A stretch of DNA of 64,000 nt from Fulverythrobacter ferritrahens. Its GTDB lineage: Bacteria > Pseudomonadota > Alphaproteobacteria > Sphingomonadales > Sphingomonadaceae. The stretch lies in NCBI RefSeq assembly GCF_020539485.1, contig NZ_JACDXU010000003.1, positions 124,001-188,000 on the forward strand, written 5' to 3'. Position numbers and translations under genes: made by a program. Shown here in pieces: positions 31,508 to 40,674 of this stretch. The notes beneath the pieces are model-generated. The model ran no database searches, had not been told where the DNA came from, and worked only from the letters and a program-made list of their open reading frames with translations. How positions within the stretch are numbered: the stretch's first letter is position 1; each line of letters opens with the position of its first letter.

Positions 31508-34291
31508 TTAGCCGTGGGCGCCGAAGTGGTTGGCGATGGCGGTGGTTATGCGCAGCGACAAAAGATACGCCCGGTCAATGGGATCGACATAATCGCGATG
31601 GATGAACTCATAGCCGTCATCCGCCCCTTCGGGATAATCGGTCGGCTCATCCAGCGTGAAATCCCCGATCTTGGGGAAGCGAATGGGAAAGGCCCGCCGC
31701 AGCTGCGCCAGCGCTTCATCGACGCGCAGCGTGAACACCATTTCCAGCACATCCTCCCGGCTGATGTCATTCGCCCGGCTGAAGGCGGGAACGGATACGG
31801 CGCGGATGAACATATGCTGGAACAGCGTCAGCCGGATTGCCTGCAACACGCCAATCGCGCGCCGCACCGGTTCGCGATCCTCCATCGGGCTGTCATCGGG
31901 GACGAGCTCCAGCAGGCGATGCAGCTTGAGCGCGTCGATCCTGAGGCGCGAGGCGAGACGGCGGAACACGCCGGCCCGGTCATCCTTGATGAGATATTCG
32001 GCCAGCGCCTCGCAGGCATTGGAAAGATGCGCCTCCGTTCCGCGATAGGGCCGGCTGGCCCAATAGGCGGAATTGAACAGCTCGCCATAGGCGGCCACGG
32101 TCTTCACGCTGGCCAGCGCATTGGCCGCGCGGACCAGGCGGATCAGCTGGCGGCCCCGGTCGCTTTCGCGCAGCAAGGCGGCCAGATCCTCGTAAATCCC
32201 GTCCGCTGCCGTGCCCACGCCGCAGATGACGTTCACCGGATAGCCCAGCTGCTGCAGGATGGCGTTGTGCGGAATGGCGCGGATCTGGCGCAGACTCATT
32301 TCGCGGTCCGCCGAAAGGTCCGACTGACGGCGCGAAACGCGGCTGCCGGTGGGGTTCAGCATGCCCAGCCCGAAGGCCGTGATCGCCCGGGAATAGGTGC
32401 GGCTTTCCAGATGGGCGCGCTGGTGATCGCGAATGGCCCGGTAGAAATCGAGCGAAAGGTCCGTGCGGCGATAGAAAGGATCGGTCGGCGCATCGGCATC
32501 GGTTTCGGCCGGGCGCAGTTCCGCGATACGGGCGAGGGTGGCCAGCGCCAGTTCGGGCGTGGAGAAGAACAGATAACCGTCGCCGCCCTGAAAGCTCACT
32601 TCGGGCTCCAGCGAAATGCCCGCCCGCATGAAGCGTCGCCGCGCCCAGGGGGACAGTGGCCAGGCGAGCCGGTCCGCCAGGCTGGAAGGATGGGCGCCGC
32701 GCCCCATGCTCTCGCCATGGGTGTCGAAGATCAGCGCCGCCACATCGGTCAGACCATTGGCCACCATCGCCTGTGCCAAGCGGCCTTGCAGGCGTTCAAT
32801 GGCGAGGCTGGCGGGCACTTGCCCGACAAAGCGCCCCGCGTCGGAAAAGCCGGTCTGCACAGCCACGCGGCCGCGCTGGCGCGCATAATCCTGATAGGCT
32901 TCCTCCGCCAGCAAGGCGTCCAGTAGCCGCCCGCCATGTTCCAGCGCGCTCTCCGTCTCGAACAGGGGCGAGACATCCACCTTATGCGCAATGCCGAACA
33001 GCTTTGCGAAATAGAGAGCGGCGAGAATGGTGGAAGGCTGCTCGCATTCCGCGATCAGCATGCGGATTGGGGCGTCGGCGTCGATATGGTGCAGGATCTG
33101 CGCCATGGCCAGGAACTGCCGGATGGCCGTGCTGCTCTCGATCGCCAGCGCGGCGAAATTGGCGCGATGCGGTTTCACACCCGCCAGCAATTCGCGCAGC
33201 CGCATGATTGCGCCCCGGCTGGCCAGGTCCAGCGTGCCGTCCCCATCGATCACGCGGCGGATCGCATTATGCAGCTGGCTGGTATTGACGCGGAAGTGAA
33301 TCCAGCCCGCGCCCAGCCCGTCGGCACGCATGGCAGCGGCCAGAGTCTTCAATGCAATGGCACGCTGCAGGCGGGCGCCTTTCGCTTCTTCCTCCAGCGC
33401 GGAGATCAGCGGGGCGAGGGTGAGTATCTTTGCCGGATGATCCTGCGTCAGCCGGTTGGCGGCGGCAGAAAGCACTTCCGGATCGCCCAGATCGGCTGCG
33501 AAATCCTCGGCGCGTTCATTGGTATAGGTAGCGGCTGCTTCCAGCGTGGCGAGCAATGGGTGGGCCGGGTCTATCGCTTCCAGCGAAACGGCATAGCGTT
33601 CCAGCCGTCCCGCCTTTTCGACCAGCCGGAAATGGATGGAATCATACCATCTGATGTCCGTCCGGCCATCCATGTCATAGCCTACCCAGCTGGCGAAGCG
33701 GAACGGCAGCGGTTCGAAATCGTGCCATTTGCCGGGCCAGCGGCGGGCCGCTTCGGCCAGCAATTCGCTCACCAGCCTGTCGCGCGCGGCAGCGCCGTTG
33801 GCGATGGCGGCCAGCGCCTGCTCATGCTCGAAAGCCAGGGTGATGTGGGCGCGCTGCCCCGGCAGGACGCAGATATCCGCGCTCACCGGCTCGTCATGCG
33901 ATGCGGCTCGCGCGACTGCCTCGGTCTGGATCGGAGAGAGCAGGAAAGTGGGATGGGCAGTGAACACGCAATGGAGCTGGGGATGTTCCCATCTTTTCCG
34001 GAATTCCCAATAATCGCCCGGTTCCTTGCCGAGCATGGCATTGAACCCCGTCAGATTGGCGTCGGGCGTTACCGGGGCCACCAGCCGTTGCAGGCGCCGC
34101 GCGCGGCTTTGCAGCGCGTCGCATTCCAGCTCGGCAATCATCGCTTCCATATCGGCCAGCGACAATTCGCCGCCTTCCAGCGCGCGCGACAATTCCAGAC
34201 TGAGCTGGAACGCGGGGTTGAAGAGCGGTGTCTCGCTTGTCCGATCGCGTAGCTGTTCGAGCCGGGCGAGGAGATCGGAGACTGTCTTCAT
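31508..34291 (-). CDS. PEP-carboxylase-like protein with altered catalytic motifs
   Basis: A 927-residue protein that aligns along the length of phosphoenolpyruvate carboxylase: TAHPT (111-115), WVGYDMDGRTD where PEPC has WGGDRDGN, SPLFET for the VPLFET segment, GFSDAGRFVG where PEPC has GYSDSAKDAG, THGESMGRGAHP where PEPC has HGRGGSIGRGG, and FQGGDG for EQGE. So the loop lysine and the HGRGG arginine are not kept, and the TAHPTE glutamate is Phe. It may still bind PEP or be a regulatory relative. It lies 12 bp after eda at the end of the ED operon. Annotation pipelines would probably call it ppc; carboxylase activity is doubtful. Confidence 0.65.
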   Translation of the reverse strand: MKTVSDLLARLEQLRDRTSETPLFNPAFQLSLELSRALEGGELSLADMEAMIAELECDALQSRARRLQRLVAPVTPDANLTGFNAMLGKEPGDYWEFRKRWEHPQLHCVFTAHPTFLLSPIQTEAVARAASHDEPVSADICVLPGQRAHITLAFEHEQALAAIANGAAARDRLVSELLAEAARRWPGKWHDFEPLPFRFASWVGYDMDGRTDIRWYDSIHFRLVEKAGRLERYAVSLEAIDPAHPLLATLEAAATYTNERAEDFAADLGDPEVLSAAANRLTQDHPAKILTLAPLISALEEEAKGARLQRAIALKTLAAAMRADGLGAGWIHFRVNTSQLHNAIRRVIDGDGTLDLASRGAIMRLRELLAGVKPHRANFAALAIESSTAIRQFLAMAQILHHIDADAPIRMLIAECEQPSTILAALYFAKLFGIAHKVDVSPLFETESALEHGGRLLDALLAEEAYQDYARQRGRVAVQTGFSDAGRFVGQVPASLAIERLQGRLAQAMVANGLTDVAALIFDTHGESMGRGAHPSSLADRLAWPLSPWARRRFMRAGISLEPEVSFQGGDGYLFFSTPELALATLARIAELRPAETDADAPTDPFYRRTDLSLDFYRAIRDHQRAHLESRTYSRAITAFGLGMLNPTGSRVSRRQSDLSADREMSLRQIRAIPHNAILQQLGYPVNVICGVGTAADGIYEDLAALLRESDRGRQLIRLVRAANALASVKTVAAYGELFNSAYWASRPYRGTEAHLSNACEALAEYLIKDDRAGVFRRLASRLRIDALKLHRLLELVPDDSPMEDREPVRRAIGVLQAIRLTLFQHMFIRAVSVPAFSRANDISREDVLEMVFTLRVDEALAQLRRAFPIRFPKIGDFTLDEPTDYPEGADDGYEFIHRDYVDPIDRAYLLSLRITTAIANHFGAHG

Positions 34292-34303
34292 ACCGCGCTT
34301 CTC

Positions 34304-34930
34304 CTATGCGAGCTGAGCTGCCTTTCGGGCTGCTTCGGTGATGGCCGCGTAATCCGGCGGGCCCTTGGGAACGATCCAGCTGCCGCCCACGCACAGGACG
34401 GGATCGGGTGCCAGCCAGTCCGGCGCGGTTTCCTGCGTGATGCCTCCGGTGGGGCAGAAACGGGCCTGTCCGAATGGCCCCGCCAGTGCCTTCAGCGCGG
34501 GGATGCCGCCCGAGGTGGAGGCTGGGAAGAACTTGAAATGCGAGAGGCCAAGATCCAGCCCGCGCATGATGTCGCCCGCCGTTGCGATGCCGGGCAGGAA
34601 GGGAACGCCGCGGGCGATGGCGGCCTTGCCCAGCGTCTCGGTGAGGCCGGGGGAAACGATGAACTCGCTGCCTGCGGCCAGCGCCTCGTCCAACTGGGCC
34701 GGGTTGGTGACCGTGCCTGCACCCACAATGGCGCCCGGCACCTGCTTCATTGCGCGGATCACATCCAGTGCGGCAGGGGTGCGCAGGGTGACTTCCAGTA
34801 CCTTGAGGCCGCCTGCCACAAGGGCCTCCGCCAGTGGGGCGGCAATGGCGGCATCGTCCACTACCAGTACCGGGATCACCGGCGCGGTCAGCATGATCTG
34901 TTCGATGGCGCGGCTCATGCCGATAGTCAT
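34304..34930 (-). CDS. eda: 2-dehydro-3-deoxy-6-phosphogluconate aldolase
   Basis: KDPG aldolase splits KDPG into pyruvate and glyceraldehyde 3-phosphate, the last step of the Entner-Doudoroff pathway. The 208-residue product has the EVTLRTP glutamate motif, GAGTVTN, and the Schiff-base lysine in HFKFFPA. Its ATG overlaps the glk stop by 4 bases (ATGA), so it is translated from the same message. A second start (MSRAIEQ) lies 4 codons in. Confidence 0.96.
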   Translation of the reverse strand: MTIGMSRAIEQIMLTAPVIPVLVVDDAAIAAPLAEALVAGGLKVLEVTLRTPAALDVIRAMKQVPGAIVGAGTVTNPAQLDEALAAGSEFIVSPGLTETLGKAAIARGVPFLPGIATAGDIMRGLDLGLSHFKFFPASTSGGIPALKALAGPFGQARFCPTGGITQETAPDWLAPDPVLCVGGSWIVPKGPPDYAAITEAARKAAQLA

Positions 34931-35910
34931 TTGTCCTGGCCCTTCATCTGGCTCTGGAATGCGGCCACGGCCCCGAACAGGCCCGGCTGCGGATGGGTGA
35001 TGAGCTTGACCGGAATGCCGGCCATCATCTGTTCGTAGCGGCCCTTGAAGCGAAAGCGTTCGGCAAAGCCCGATGCGGCCAGCGTGTCACGGATGCGCAG
35101 GCCCAGCCCGCCCGCGATTACCACCGCGCCCGATCCGTGGGCCAGCGCATAATCGCCTGCGGCCGTGCCCAGTGACATGCAGAAACGCTCCACCGCGGCG
35201 GCAGCCAGACTGTCTTTGCCCGAGAGGCCCAGTTCCCAGATCGTCTTGTCATCCCCTTCGGGAAGCTGGCGCCCTTCCAGCGTGGCAAGCGCCTGATGGA
35301 TGTCCACGATGCCGGGGCCGGAGACGACGCGCTCCACCGAAACGCGCCGGTGGCGCTTTCTCAGCCGCAGCAGGATCGCATCGTCGATGGGATCGATCGG
35401 CGCGAAGTCGATATGGCTGCCTTCGGTGGCCTGCACGTGATAGCGATTCGGCCCGTCGCGACGCAGATAGGCCACGCCAAGGCCGGTGCCGGGGCCCAGC
35501 ACGCTGATCGTGCCGGTGCAGGGCAAGGGCACGTCAGGGCCGCTCAGGTGCAGGAACTCGTCCTCATGCGCGCGGGCCACGGCATGGGCGACGGCGGCGA
35601 AATCGTTGAGCACGATTGCCTCGTCCAGCCCGAGCTGATCGTCGATGGCGCCCGTATGGATGACCCAGCTGTTGTTGGTCATCTGCACCTTTTCCCCGGT
35701 TACCGGCCCGGCAATGGCAATGGATGCCGCGCGCGGCAGGGCGCAGCCGCAGCGGCGCTCGAACTCTTCCCATGCGGTTTGCAGGCTGGCGAAGTCGCTG
35801 GTCTTGAGCGTTTCCGGCTCGCCCAGCGTGATCGCCCCATCCGCGCCGATGGAGGCGAGGGCGAAGCGGGCATGAGTGCCTCCTATGTCGAGCGCGACGA
35901 GATCGGTCAT
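34927..35910 (-). CDS. glk: Glucokinase
   Basis: A 327-residue Glk of the bacterial (non-ROK) type that phosphorylates glucose to glucose 6-phosphate. Phosphate-1 motif LDIGGTHARFAL is at the N terminus; the substrate loop LNDFAAVAHA and phosphate-2 VLGPGTGLGVAYL are clear. ATG at 35910 overlaps the edd stop by one base (TGATG). It feeds the first committed step of the pathway encoded around it. Confidence 0.96.
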   Translation of the reverse strand: MTDLVALDIGGTHARFALASIGADGAITLGEPETLKTSDFASLQTAWEEFERRCGCALPRAASIAIAGPVTGEKVQMTNNSWVIHTGAIDDQLGLDEAIVLNDFAAVAHAVARAHEDEFLHLSGPDVPLPCTGTISVLGPGTGLGVAYLRRDGPNRYHVQATEGSHIDFAPIDPIDDAILLRLRKRHRRVSVERVVSGPGIVDIHQALATLEGRQLPEGDDKTIWELGLSGKDSLAAAAVERFCMSLGTAAGDYALAHGSGAVVIAGGLGLRIRDTLAASGFAERFRFKGRYEQMMAGIPVKLITHPQPGLFGAVAAFQSQMKGQDK

Positions 35911-37736
35911 CACAGCCCCGCCATGGCGAGCATGGCCGATCCGCCCTGTTCGGCGCCATCGGCATTGAGGCGGAACATGGCGAACAATTCGCGCCCCACG
36001 CCCATCTGTGCAGGCGGCGGCGGGGCGGGCGTGCGGGTAGAAAGATCGGCGCTGGTGGATAGCGTGCCGGTGGTAGCGCACAGCTTCACCACGTCGCCTT
36101 CGCGCAGCAAGGCGAGTGGGCCGGGGGTTCCGTTGCGGTCGGCGAGTGCCTCGGGTGTGACATGGATCGCGGCGGGAACCTTGCCCGACGCGCCCGACAT
36201 GCGCCCATCGGTGACGAGCGCCACACGGTATCCGCGATCCTGCAACACGCCCAGCGGCGGGGTCAGCTTGTGCAGTTCGGGCATGCCATTGGCACGCGGG
36301 CCCTGAAAGCGCATTACCACCACAACATCGCGGTCAAGCTCGCCGGCCTTGAAGGCGGCGATCACATCTTCCTGCCGCTCGAACACGCGGCAGGGCGCCT
36401 CGATGGTCCAGCGCTCGGCTTCAACGGCGCTGGTCTTGAAGCACGCCCGGCCGAGATTGCCCTGCACCAGCCGCATACCCCCGTCCGCCTGAAACGGCGT
36501 GGCGGCGGGGCGCAGCATGGCATCGTCACCCGATGGCCCAGTGGGGCGCCATGCAAGTGCGCCACCGTTGAGGAAAGGCTCGTCCGCATAGGCCGCCAGC
36601 CCATCTCCGCCGACGGTCAGGATATCCCCATGGGCAAGGCCGGCGGAGAGCAGCTCGCCGATGACGTGGCCCATGCCGCCTGCTGCGTGGAACTGGTTCA
36701 CGTCGCCCGAGCCATTGGGATAGACGCGCGCGATCAGTGGCACGACACCGGACAGTTCGGACAGGTCTTCCCAATCGAACAGAACCCCGGCCGCCCGCGC
36801 GATGGCGGGCAGGTGGATGGCGTGATTGGTCGAGCCGCCTGTGGCCAGCAGCCCGATGGCGGCATTGACGATGGCCTTCTCGTCCACACAGCGGGAAAGG
36901 GGGCGATAGTCGCCGCCATCCTGCGCCATGCACGCCAGCCGCTGGGTCGCCGCGCGGGTCAGCGCCTGGCGCAGCGGGGTGCCGGGGGGCACGAAGGCCG
37001 CGCCCGGCATGTGCAGGCCCATCATCTCCATCATCATCTGGTTGGAATTGGCCGTGCCATAGAAGGTGCAGGTTCCGGGCGAGTGGTAGGACTTGCTCTC
37101 GCTCTCCAGCAATTCCGCGCGGCTTGCCTTACCCTCGGCATAGAGCTGGCGGACCTTCTGCTTTTCCTTGTTGGCGATGCCGCTGGGCATGGGGCCGCTG
37201 GGCACGAACACGGCGGGAAGGTGGCCGAAGCGCAGCGCGCCGATCAGCAGGCCGGGTACGATCTTGTCGCAAATGCCCAGCAGCGCCACGCCGTCATACA
37301 TTTCGTGGCTGAGCGCGACGGCAGTGGAGAGCGCGATCACGTCGCGGGAGAACAGTGACAGCTCCATCCCCTCCTGCCCCTGCGTAACCCCGTCGCACAT
37401 GGCCGGAGTGCCGCCTGCCACCTGCGCCGTGGCGCCCACTTCGCGGGCCCAGAGCTTCATCTGTGCCGGATAGGCGCCATAGGGCTGATGGGCAGACAGC
37501 ATGTCATTATAGGCAGTGACGATGGCCAGGTTCGGCCCGCGATGCGCCTTCAGCGCCTGCTGGTCTTCCAGCGCCCCGGCATAGGCATGGGCGAGGTTGG
37601 AACACGCCATCTGGTTGCGGTCCGGCCGCCGCCCGGCCTCGCGCTCCATCAGTTCCAGATAGGCGGCGCGGGCGGATTTCGACTTGGCGATGATACGCTC
37701 GGTGACCCGGGCGATGGTTGGGTGCAGATCACTCAT
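35910..37736 (-). CDS. edd: Phosphogluconate dehydratase
   Basis: Edd removes water from 6-phosphogluconate to give KDPG. The 608-residue product is a member of the IlvD/Edd family with an iron-sulfur cluster: motifs [13 protein letters not shown], the cysteines in [11 protein letters not shown] and [12 protein letters not shown], and [19 protein letters not shown] near the end. Its start lies 8 bases inside the zwf coding region. Middle gene of the ED operon. Confidence 0.96.
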   Translation of the reverse strand: MSDLHPTIARVTERIIAKSKSARAAYLELMEREAGRRPDRNQMACSNLAHAYAGALEDQQALKAHRGPNLAIVTAYNDMLSAHQPYGAYPAQMKLWAREVGATAQVAGGTPAMCDGVTQGQEGMELSLFSRDVIALSTAVALSHEMYDGVALLGICDKIVPGLLIGALRFGHLPAVFVPSGPMPSGIANKEKQKVRQLYAEGKASRAELLESESKSYHSPGTCTFYGTANSNQMMMEMMGLHMPGAAFVPPGTPLRQALTRAATQRLACMAQDGGDYRPLSRCVDEKAIVNAAIGLLATGGSTNHAIHLPAIARAAGVLFDWEDLSELSGVVPLIARVYPNGSGDVNQFHAAGGMGHVIGELLSAGLAHGDILTVGGDGLAAYADEPFLNGGALAWRPTGPSGDDAMLRPAATPFQADGGMRLVQGNLGRACFKTSAVEAERWTIEAPCRVFERQEDVIAAFKAGELDRDVVVVMRFQGPRANGMPELHKLTPPLGVLQDRGYRVALVTDGRMSGASGKVPAAIHVTPEALADRNGTPGPLALLREGDVVKLCATTGTLSTSADLSTRTPAPPPPAQMGVGRELFAMFRLNADGAEQGGSAMLAMAGL

Positions 37737-39165
37737 GCCATGTCACTCCGTCACGCTCGGCCAGCGCGATTGCCGCGCTCGGGCCCCAGCTTCCGGCAGT
37801 ATAGGGCTTGGGCGTCAACCCCTCTTCGGCCCAATTGGCGCGGATCTGGTCGATCCATTGCCATTGCGCCTCCACCTCGTCACGGCGGACGAACAGGGTC
37901 TGGTCGCCTTCCACCAGATCGAGCAGCAGGCGTTCATAGGCGATGCGCCGCTGGGTGCCGGTGAAGGCATCGGGCATGGCGATGTTGAGCGGCACCTTGC
38001 GCAAGCGGATGCCGTCGCGGTCCAGCCCCGGCACCTTGGCCATCAGGGAAAGGGTGATGTTCTCTTCCGGCTGAATGCCGATCAGCAGGCTGTTAGGCAT
38101 GCTGCGCGTGCTCTTGCCGAAGATGGAATGCGGCACCGGGCGGAACTGCACCAGAATCTCTGTCGTGCGCCGCATCATGCGCTTGCCGGTGCGCAGATAG
38201 AAAGGCACGCCCTTCCAGCGCCAGTTATCGACATGGGCCTTGATCGCCACGAAGGTTTCCGTGTCGCTGTCGCGGCCCAGTTCCTCGTCATAGCCCGGCA
38301 CGGCCTTGCCGGTGATCGCGCCCGCGCGATATTGGCCCGTCACCGTCTCGCCGGAGGATATGGGACGCAGCGAGCGCAGGACCTTCACCTTCTCATCGCG
38401 TACGGCGGTGGCGTCGAAGCTCACCGGGGGCTCCATCGCAACCAGCGCGAGTAACTGGAGCATGTGGTTCTGCACCATGTCGCGCAGGGCACCGGCCTCG
38501 TCATAGAAATCCACGCGGCTTTCCAGCCCCACGGTTTCGGCCACGGTGATCTGCACGTGATCGATATGGGCCGCGTTCCACAAAGGCTCGAACAGGATAT
38601 TGCCGAACCGCATGGCCAGCAGGTTCTGGACCGTTTCCTTGCCCAGATAATGATCGATGCGGAAAATCCGGTCCTCGGGGAAGGCGGCGGCCACGGCGTC
38701 GTTGATTTCGCGGCTGCTGGCCAGATCGATGCCCAGCGGCTTTTCCAGCCCGATGCGGACATTGCCGCTGGTCAGACCGGCGCCTTGCAACCCTGCGATG
38801 GTCGGCTCGAACAGGCTGGGCGCGGTGGACAGGAAAATGGCCAGCCCGTTTTCGGGAGTGCCGACCATCTGCGCCAGCTTTTCGTAACCAGCCTGATCGG
38901 TGGCATCGAGCGTCTGATAATGCAGGCGGTTGAGGAAAGTTGCCACCCCGCCGCGCCGCTCCGCCGGGAGAAATTTCTCCAGCGCCGCACGGGCGAAATT
39001 GCGGAATTCGGGGGTGTCATGCGCCGAACGGGCAGTGCAGACGATCCGCAGATCGGGATCGACCAGCCCATCGGCATCCAGTGCGCAGAGCGAGGGCAGG
39101 AGCATCCGCTGCGACAGATCTCCTGTGGCGCCGAACAGAAGCAGCCGGTCTGCCGTAAAACTCAT
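37729..39165 (-). CDS. zwf: Glucose-6-phosphate 1-dehydrogenase
   Basis: Zwf oxidises glucose 6-phosphate to 6-phosphogluconolactone. The 478-residue product has the nucleotide motif [17 protein letters not shown], the active site [16 protein letters not shown] with its catalytic histidine, and EKPLGID. It is the first gene of the operon zwf-edd-glk-eda. No 6-phosphogluconolactonase (pgl) gene lies in this cluster. An AGGAG sits 9 bases before the ATG. Upstream, a LacI-type operator at 39304-39317 suggests repression. Confidence 0.97.
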   Translation of the reverse strand: MSFTADRLLLFGATGDLSQRMLLPSLCALDADGLVDPDLRIVCTARSAHDTPEFRNFARAALEKFLPAERRGGVATFLNRLHYQTLDATDQAGYEKLAQMVGTPENGLAIFLSTAPSLFEPTIAGLQGAGLTSGNVRIGLEKPLGIDLASSREINDAVAAAFPEDRIFRIDHYLGKETVQNLLAMRFGNILFEPLWNAAHIDHVQITVAETVGLESRVDFYDEAGALRDMVQNHMLQLLALVAMEPPVSFDATAVRDEKVKVLRSLRPISSGETVTGQYRAGAITGKAVPGYDEELGRDSDTETFVAIKAHVDNWRWKGVPFYLRTGKRMMRRTTEILVQFRPVPHSIFGKSTRSMPNSLLIGIQPEENITLSLMAKVPGLDRDGIRLRKVPLNIAMPDAFTGTQRRIAYERLLLDLVEGDQTLFVRRDEVEAQWQWIDQIRANWAEEGLTPKPYTAGSWGPSAAIALAERDGVTWHE

Positions 39166-39303
39166 TGCGCAGGGGCTCCTTTCCCGAACGGCGGAAGCAT
39201 TGTCTCTTGCTGCATTGCAACATGGCTAACAGGTTTGAAACGGCTTGGCCAGCGCCCGAACCGCGCAAAAAATTGACCATGCGCGACATGCGGATACTCG
39301 ATC

Positions 39304-39317
39304 TGCAATCGATTGCA
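39304..39317. promoter_or_regulatory. LacI-family operator upstream of zwf
   Basis: TGCAATCGATTGCA is a perfect 14-bp palindrome with a central CG and fits the LacI/GalR consensus TGnAAnCGnTTnCA exactly. It lies 139 bp before the zwf start, on the side where its promoter must be. The regulator is not in the window. Repression of the ED operon by a sugar-responsive LacI protein is inferred. Confidence 0.65.
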
Positions 39318-39344
39318 AATCCATCGCCATGCTGAAGTTGTTTT

Positions 39345-39503
39345 GGGCCTGTTCCACTGAGGCAATCACTCACTCGTCGTCCCGGCGAAGGTCGGGATTG
39401 CTGGCGATGGTGGCTCAAGGCGTGGTTGGCTCATACTGGCTAGCGGTCCCGGATCAAGTCCGGGACGACGGAGGAATACTTGTCTTAATGGGGCAAACGC
39501 CCA
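39345..39503. repeat. Palindromic intergenic repeat, type B copy 2 (extended)
   Basis: Core arms cgtcgtcccggcg and ccgggacgacg at 39375-39470. The flanks gggcctgttccactgaggcaa and aatacttgtcttaatggggcaaacgcc match the flanks of the inverted copy at 53979-54120, so the repeat unit is about 150 bp and longer than the REP-like core. The two ends carry the same TTGTCT-type motif in opposite orientation. Confidence 0.8.
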
Positions 39504-39534
39504 CCATGTTCGGGGTGACGCTTGGTTCAGCCCT

Positions 39535-39951
39535 CTATTCCCCGAGCAAATGCAGGGCCACTTCGCGCCGATGCGGCGCGCGGCGATGTTCAGCCAGAAA
39601 GATGCCCTGCCATGTACCCAGGGCCATCCTGCCGCCGATCACCGGGATCGACAGGTTCACGCCCGTCAGCACGGATTTGAGATGGGCAGGCATATCGTCC
39701 GGCCCTTCATCGTCATGCGCATAATAGCCGCCTTCCGGCGCCACCCGGTCCAGCCACGCCTCCAGATCCCGCCACACCGCACTGGAGGCGTTCTCCGTGA
39801 TGAGGAGCGAGGCAGAGGTGTGCAGGCAATGCAGGGTGACAAGGCCCGTCCGGATGCCGTTCTCCGCAACCCAGGCGGCAACGTCCCGCGTGATCTCGGT
39901 GAGGCCCCGGCCGGGGGTACGGAACTGGAGGCGGGTTACGGACTGGCGCAT
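39535..39951 (-). CDS. YjbQ family protein (secondary thiamine-phosphate synthase-like)
   Basis: A 138-residue member of the UPF0047/YjbQ family. Family features are RGLTEIT near the start, HCLHTSASLLITENA, YYAHDDEGPDDMPAHLKS and WQGIFLAEHR. Some members have weak thiamine-phosphate synthase activity, the true role being unknown. The start at 39951 (MRQSVTRLQFRTPG) fits family length; an in-frame ATG at 39981 with a strong GGAGG upstream would add 10 residues and overlap the GST stop. Confidence 0.8.
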   Translation of the reverse strand: MRQSVTRLQFRTPGRGLTEITRDVAAWVAENGIRTGLVTLHCLHTSASLLITENASSAVWRDLEAWLDRVAPEGGYYAHDDEGPDDMPAHLKSVLTGVNLSIPVIGGRMALGTWQGIFLAEHRRAPHRREVALHLLGE

Positions 39952-39967
39952 GGGTGGGAGATCCTGC

Positions 39968-40588
39968 CTATCCATAAGCATAGGGCCCTCCTACCTCAAT
40001 TGCCCGTCGATAAGCTGGCCTTGCCTGGATTTTGTTCAGCCATTTCAAAGTGGAAGGTCTCGTTTGATCGAGGCCGCCACGATGATATGCGGCCTCAATC
40101 GGGAAACTCATCATGATATCGGCAGCGGTCATTGCGTCACCCGCAAACCACGGGCGTTGCGCGAGTTCTGATTCGATAAAATCGAGATGTACATCGATCA
40201 TTGGCTGTATGCGCCTGATCGCAAATCTGCCCATGATGGGAATGCGGCTGAGCACCAACTTGAGAAGCAGTGGCGGCATTACCGAGCCTTCTGCATAATG
40301 TAGGAACATCCGATAGCGCAGAGCGGCGTCCCGTTCACCTTCTGGCCCAAGGCGGCCGCCTGTCTTCTCGACGAGATATTCCACAATGCTACCGCTCTCG
40401 ACGATGACTTGGCCTTCGTCCTCAATCATCGGCGATTTGCCGAGAGGGTGTAACTGCTTCAGCTGGCTGGGGGCAAATAGGGTTTTTGGATCGCGTTCAT
40501 ACCGGCGCACTTCATAGGGCAGGCCCAGTTCTTCCAGCATCCAGAGGATCCGCTGGGATCGCGAATTATTGAGATGATGAACCAGCAT
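39968..40588 (-). CDS. Glutathione S-transferase
   Basis: A 206-residue GST with an N-terminal thioredoxin-like domain (LVHHLNNSRSQRILWMLEEL, then the cis-Pro region KSPMIEDEGQVIVESGSIVEYL) and an all-helical C-terminal domain with FAGDAMTAADIMMSFP. It conjugates glutathione to electrophiles. ATG at 40588 has GGAG 8 bases upstream; a TTG directly before it is less likely. It is divergent from a TetR gene with a perfect operator between them, suggesting induction by a toxic ligand. By eye this pair is less GC-rich than the neighbours. Confidence 0.87.
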   Translation of the reverse strand: MLVHHLNNSRSQRILWMLEELGLPYEVRRYERDPKTLFAPSQLKQLHPLGKSPMIEDEGQVIVESGSIVEYLVEKTGGRLGPEGERDAALRYRMFLHYAEGSVMPPLLLKLVLSRIPIMGRFAIRRIQPMIDVHLDFIESELAQRPWFAGDAMTAADIMMSFPIEAAYHRGGLDQTRPSTLKWLNKIQARPAYRRAIEVGGPYAYG

Positions 40589-40625
40589 CAACTTATCTCC
40601 GTGCCTGTTTGCCTGAAAACACCTC

Positions 40626-40646
40626 TATGTTTACAGTGTAAACATA
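40626..40646. promoter_or_regulatory. TetR-type operator between gst and tetR genes
   Basis: TATGTTTAC-AGT-GTAAACATA is a perfect inverted repeat with 9-bp arms, placed 38 bp before the GST start and 29 bp before the TetR start. The position allows one dimer site to block both divergent promoters. Confidence 0.75.
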
Positions 40647-40674
40647 CGACGATTCGCTTAGGGTGCAAGCAGAG

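Larger units (their letters stand above)
39166..39534. other. Control region of zwf and repeat copy 2
   Basis: The 369-bp gap carries the zwf promoter region, the palindrome at 39304-39317, further TTGCAA half sites near 39213-39220, and the extended type B palindromic repeat at 39345-39503. No coding frame in it is convincing. Confidence 0.65.

Noticed and set aside
36162-37358. Long antisense open frame inside edd
   Set aside because: High-GC codon bias of edd opens the opposite frame; the antisense product is His/Gly/Arg-rich without a recognisable domain. The same applies to long antisense frames in zwf, the PEPC-like gene, pyrB and sppA.
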